A stretch of 10,054 nucleotides of DNA from Eubacterium sp. (GTDB taxonomy: Bacteria; Bacillota_A; Clostridia; Lachnospirales; Lachnospiraceae), in the NCBI GenBank assembly GCA_024687845.1, contig JAILEL010000021.1, positions 1-10,054 of the forward strand, written 5' to 3'. Positions 9,101 to 10,054 of this stretch are shown here, in pieces. A model generated the notes under the pieces. That model did no database searches. It was given only the letters and a program-made list of their open reading frames with translations, and was not told where the DNA came from. Within the stretch, counting starts at the first letter, position 1, and every line of letters starts with the position of its first letter. The translations under genes and the position numbers were made by a program.

Positions 9101-10054
9101 AAAGGTCAGCCTATCGATGTTGCTGGCAGCGGCTTCGGAATGTTCGGTTCTGATGAGAAGCTTGGAAAGCCTGTTTATAAACTTGAAAATGGTGGAACTG
9201 GAGTCGGAACACTCACAGGAAGCAAGCTTACAGTAACAAAGGTTGGTACATTTGTCATATCATTTGCAATAGTTGATGATGCTGGTAAGGAAGTTAAGGC
9301 ACCAGTTAAGGCTACTCTTACTGTAAAGAAGGGTGTTGGAACTGGAAATGTTAAAGCATCTGATATCTATCTCGGCGATGCTCTTAAAATAAGTGCTGAA
9401 AGTAGTACAAATGGCAATGGTGCAGTGACCTATACTTATAAGAAGGACACAGATGGAGCATTTACAGCACAGGCTCCTTCAAAGGTAGGAAAATATACTG
9501 TCAAAGCTACATTTGCAGCTAATGATCTCTATGAAGGTTTTGAAGTAACTGATGATTTTGAGATTAAAAAGATGGAACAGTCAAAACCTGATGACGAAAA
9601 ACAAAAAAATAAGAACAATGTTTCAATTAATGCAGGCGCTAAGTTTACTGTAAAGAAATCCTCTGCAGTGCTTAAGTGGGGCAAGGTAAAGGGAGCAGAC
9701 GGTTACGAGATCTATGGTGGTGAATGTGCACCTAAGAAAAAGCTTCTGGTAACTGTTAAGCCAGGAAAGACCACATATACATTTAAGAAGATAGCTGGTA
9801 AGAAGGTAAATGGCAGAAGGATGTACAGGATGGTAGTTAAGGCTTACAAGAAGGTTAACGGCAAGAAGGTTTATATCGCAGAGTCCCTTGATCTTCACAG
9901 TGTAGGACCTGAGAATCCTAAGTTTACAGATGTTAAGAGTATTTCAGTTAAGAAGACTTCTTATAACTTAAAGGTTGGCAAGACTGCTAAGATTAGTCCG
10001 TCACGTACAAAGGTGGCGAGCAAGAAGGCATATCTTGAGAAGTGGCATGCAAGT
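3047..10054 (+). CDS. Giant exported multidomain protein (propeller, FN3, Ig-like, InlB-like repeats); 3' end outside window
   Basis: An uninterrupted reading frame of 2336 codons that runs off the window without a stop. In order it shows a Sec signal peptide (1-38), an FG-GAP/VCBS-type propeller with Ca-binding loops (about 126-575), a beta-rich part with two Ser/Thr/Gly-rich amphipathic stretches (about 606-840), FN3 (891-989), Ig-like (992-1092), an unassigned part (1094-1324), Ig and MBG-like modules (1325-1629), four divergent InlB-B-like repeats (1630-2004), two more MBG/Ig-like modules (2006-2175), a Lys-rich linker, an FN3-like module (2192-2285) and the start of a Big_2-like module (2296 on). 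No catalytic domain is recognisable, so it may act by binding, adhesion or membrane attack. No anchor (LPXTG, SLH) is visible, though one could lie beyond the window. Cys is scarce, as usual for secreted Gram-positive proteins. Probably co-transcribed with the two-helix gene just upstream. Export and modular architecture are firm; function is unknown. Confidence 0.9.
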   Translation, partial: MRRNVKKALSFILATAMAFAVLSGARNGGTGGMGQVEAANTDKFGFDTSIPSTFDSNDGKNPYGSGVQTFNTKSEAFIWRQSGSNLNASTFNYAKKDKLTETEIGKVDDNKHRISTSLSGKSGQYRYVSTKGYDPYGTGHDNMVAMVGCDYGKESRLVVARYNGNGTGSTSTYFSLKNNSKEEADWLGSVPQWAYKNYFTLTTGDFDGDGKDEIAVYVPQGGTPHISILDGVSLMEKSTILLQDFMGKTGAELSSKMKVDDDTARCTIQISMDVADINRDGEEDLLIVGSYADIVKNASGKELEDRSSVFACYLGKKGGIETSYFTKGTLDQSVTGYYFRTAAVSAGDIDFDGFPEVVIAGNISSSNKPDLKGESIDGLDGSSYAITTYAFDTNTNELNLGSTSKVSMKAFTKDGFYKDDNIHTIPALTCAAVNGMNEAEQVFLSGTFYKYEQGQWKEDYTAPFAAKADDGIRGYIISNTWIDQCVAGNFDENDLGIEQVLYTAGYKQSLAGYYFYRVKFSGKNTKVENDITTANEWYSNEKENEFAVYHCGKGSKPGLAIAAVDVDNDTDTFEYTQKEYTYSNVQVAAILQAAPYFEDLKDNYDSLGSTSFGIVKGNSTSQSQTITASVGGYATFSIGSDALKFSTEASYTHGWEWEYEKELSQEFEFGFTAAEENSVVLRRTPIILYHYTVHPADTTKEPYDMTVGIQEKPLYTVKTVEYFNQMVEDDPALKDRVIADSVISNVEGRPDTYPVSEAGLRNFVCGNDFVEISNVGTNAATTYDIAINDQNSDSKSQSYSNEFELKIGLAGEFDGKVVHMDYSVGASGGGGWGGGTTVVNYQGINKTGSVAFPPQTETEYGFKTKMGTWSAKVGGSDVPVIGYLVKDIKMPPSPPRNLAVDTVTDHSIKIAWEMGSKKADTFEIYQVFDDGITNNPYSLQDTVPGDVTSYTFEGLDPATTYSYAVRAKSKENQKTLISEYTNTVTATTLSKGDAPLVARITKEQNVVVGDDATFTVEASPSSGVSSGLSYSWQMKKHDSSNWTKIDRNSTDLSYTIENVTKNMDGDQFRCVVSEIHNGVRKYCYSDNGILHVGKADTVSTVTALNDSDGLNSGYADETNQIPENTTIKENKVVKIKVGEKENSYEVYENDHQNTKATIPYIYRGVDDGNLYILGNVNEAAGTADSATEVVHKERYVTVDGDELAFDDFEIQTEIIQSGETERQVKTVDGNNYWIYAMHIFEPEVENSTETLKIIKSYYIYELIDITHDSETNTDIESATGEFYTLKTENNTETMEKVQIESDPDGEYSSADKTVTLGNAVQVEKTYTTYRDEITSGDKVTITLKVTKKSNIAQFGKNASINILNTNTGVLKLIAATVDNDGNASVTWIPDTEGKYTITADYSGSDNTKTSSATTTYYAKARQEKNLYVVKANDTIYGGNINLESFKCTKNAADNNIVETELPSGIGVSYTVSYSDDSGKIVSKDLGNNNIYTPDIAGNHIFIAKFSDGTNTEYARTTVNVNKRPIVVAAPTKSGISIENTQAKKLNIEDIAISYKNDTSEKAIIDKDSSTYDPEKLFSFSSAPVLDENSGEGTYNIYVGFKDSESDLTKSFQNRYSTLFKNGSCTVLSDVFEVFYDSSINGKLSAYMGSQQVEIPSGYSVDKGTVIRFNAFPDKGYSVTEWKITDSQGNEFVAGTDYEMIGDKLIFNSVDKNIYAHVEFGMNSHQVSFAPGANGKLEAYYLNAGQKTTKFDSPEPIPEGKNIILTAIPDKGYVVKSWSISENGGTATILKNKDGSNYSKDSYEVTVKNDMYVTVEFEKEAYYSVDAQFESDESIVNCSFTYEGLGADGKTKKGSSVKIKAHIPDVVIVKEWRLYKDGGSGYTVVQGGLDTFTIENVQKDMHIGVVLSGYKTNNLVFKAIDDSGNEIADVITAKCQDKKLISGKDYVAYIPVTFTAKLPKGYSAVKWTVMDVANNTETVVAKGRDALSYELPSLDKITQVILYIDKTSELVARNVETVFKGQPIDVAGSGFGMFGSDEKLGKPVYKLENGGTGVGTLTGSKLTVTKVGTFVISFAIVDDAGKEVKAPVKATLTVKKGVGTGNVKASDIYLGDALKISAESSTNGNGAVTYTYKKDTDGAFTAQAPSKVGKYTVKATFAANDLYEGFEVTDDFEIKKMEQSKPDDEKQKNKNNVSINAGAKFTVKKSSAVLKWGKVKGADGYEIYGGECAPKKKLLVTVKPGKTTYTFKKIAGKKVNGRRMYRMVVKAYKKVNGKKVYIAESLDLHSVGPENPKFTDVKSISVKKTSYNLKVGKTAKISPSRTKVASKKAYLEKWHAS
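3422..4771 (+). other. FG-GAP/VCBS-type beta-propeller domain with Ca-binding loops
   Basis: Residues about 126-575. Repeating strands alternate with DxDxDG-type calcium loops: DFDGDGKDE (205-213), DINRDGEED (276-284), DIDFDGFPE (348-356), and weaker versions at 489-494 (NFDEND) and 565-571 (DVDNDTD). The loops precede short hydrophobic strands such as IAVYV and VVIAG, as in integrin-type propeller blades. Spacing of about 70 residues between the first three and irregular spacing later suggest inserts. Such domains usually bind sugars or proteins extracellularly. The blade count cannot be fixed by eye. Confidence 0.8.
4862..5560 (+). other. Beta-rich domain with two amphipathic Ser/Thr/Gly-rich stretches
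   Basis: Residues about 606-838. Stretch one (about 608-680) runs from GSTSFG through STSQSQTITASVGGYATFS to an aromatic/acidic part (HGWEWEYEKE, 653-662) and alternates polar and hydrophobic residues. It ends in a hydrophobic strand (IILYHYTVHP). Stretch two (about 792-838) runs from SDSKSQSYSN to an amphipathic strand and a GGGGWGGG turn (828-835). Paired stretches like these form membrane-inserting hairpins in MACPF/CDC and aerolysin-type toxins. The MACPF signature is not visible, so the resemblance is only of type. Confidence 0.35.
5717..6013 (+). other. Fibronectin type III domain
   Basis: Residues 891-989. It begins PPSPPRNL, has the core strand IKIAWEM, the FEIYQV strand, and the FEGLDPATTYSYAVRAKS stretch that contains the usual Tyr/Leu core of FN3. 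It is a spacer or binding module after the beta-rich part. Confidence 0.85.
6020..6322 (+). other. Ig-like domain
   Basis: Residues 992-1092. The sequence VVVGDDATFTVEA, a core Trp (YSWQM, W1032) and the late-strand DGDQFRCVV (C1070) match an Ig fold with its first core Cys replaced. This is common in bacterial surface Ig modules. Confidence 0.7.
6326..7018 (+). other. Unassigned acidic segment of the giant protein
   Basis: Residues 1094-1324, rich in Glu, Asp, Asn and Thr with few Gly or Pro. It shows beta-like patches (IPYIYRGVDDGNLYILG; IKSYYIYELIDI) but no motif that I can assign. It separates the Ig-like domain from the next group of modules. Confidence 0.4.
7019..7933 (+). other. Bacterial Ig-like and MBG-like modules
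   Basis: Residues 1325-1629. First comes an Ig-like module (1325-1419) with EITSGDKVTITLKV and TWIPDTEGKYTITADYSGS, a typical Big_3-type ending. Next is an MBG-like module with NDTIYGGNINL at its start and TTVNVNKRP (K1522-P1524) at its end. A less clear stretch follows to 1629. MBG modules are common in adhesive surface proteins. Confidence 0.55.
7934..9058 (+). repeat. Four divergent InlB-B-like repeats in tandem
   Basis: Protein repeats at 7934-8203, 8216-8494, 8510-8764 and 8780-9058 (about 85-93 residues each). Each has an NGKLxAY-like start, a (V/T)xFxAxPDKGYxVxxW centre (clear in copies 1, 2 and 4, changed to KIKAHIPDVVIVKEW in copy 3), and a KNxYxxVEF-like closing strand. The repeats resemble the divergent InlB B-repeat family of Gram-positive surface proteins. 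DNA identity between copies is low, so this is an old duplication. Confidence 0.75.
9062..9571 (+). other. Two MBG/Ig-like modules
   Basis: Residues 2006-2175. The first has VFKGQPIDVAGSGF and ends in PVKATLTVKKG. The second has SDIYLGDALKISAES, the typical PSKVGKYTVKATFAAND (2144-2160) and the closing FEIKK. A charged linker (2176-2190, rich in Lys, Asp and Gln) follows and probably marks a hinge to the Lys-rich end modules. Confidence 0.6.
9617..10054 (+). other. Lys-rich FN3-like and partial Big_2-like modules
   Basis: Residues 2191-2336 (open). The FN3-like part has VLKWGKVKGADGYEIY and TTYTFKKIAGKKVNG then YKKVNGKKVY. The Big_2-like part starts VKSISVKKTSYNLKVGKTAK (2296-2315) and is cut by the window end. 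These basic modules are frequent in Lachnospiraceae surface proteins and may hold the protein in the cell wall by charge. Nearly all Lys codons here are AAG. Confidence 0.7.

Noticed and set aside
2932..9898. Open frames on the minus strand opposite the giant gene
   Set aside because: They are short, low-complexity translations antisense to a continuous, clearly coding frame, and show no domain or ribosome binding site.

Overview
The window looks like the chromosome of a low-GC Firmicute, most likely a Lachnospiraceae member of the Butyrivibrio/Pseudobutyrivibrio/Roseburia kind. The evidence is AT-rich DNA, AGGAGG-type ribosome binding sites, sigmaA-like promoter boxes, and a very large secreted protein whose Lys-rich FN3-like and Big_2-like end modules are typical of that family's surface proteins. 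The genus is inferred from style, not from a marker gene. All supported genes are on the + strand.

Bases 1-205 hold the probable last codons of an upstream gene (stop at 19-21), a rho-independent terminator (89-131) and, directly abutting it, a good sigmaA-type promoter (130-158). These introduce a tight four-gene operon at 206-2474 that closes with a textbook terminator (2494-2518). Its genes are an ECF-type sigma factor, a 109-residue two-helix membrane protein, a polytopic membrane protein of about 8-9 helices, and a PrsW-family intramembrane protease. All three junctions overlap (14, 11 and 4 bp), so translation is probably coupled. Known PrsW from Bacillus subtilis cuts a membrane-bound anti-sigma factor to release an ECF sigma factor. 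The operon therefore reads as a self-contained envelope-signalling unit, with the small two-helix protein as candidate anti-sigma factor and protease substrate. That role is inferred.

A second unit starts at a perfect TATAAT (2575-2580). Its first gene (2654-2986) is a clear paralogue of the two-helix protein of the sigma operon. After 60 bp without a visible terminator comes a giant exported protein that starts at 3047 and is still open at the window's end (at least 2336 residues). It has a Sec signal peptide, an FG-GAP/VCBS-type Ca-binding beta-propeller, and a beta-rich part with two Ser/Thr/Gly-rich amphipathic stretches that recall beta-pore-forming proteins (tentative). These are followed by FN3, Ig-like, bacterial Ig/MBG-like modules, four divergent InlB-B-like repeats, and Lys-rich FN3-like and Big_2-like modules.

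The most interesting idea is that the two units are linked. A sigma/PrsW signalling operon lies beside a giant surface or secreted effector, and each unit carries a copy of the same unusual small membrane protein. No RNA genes, mobile elements or CRISPR arrays were seen.
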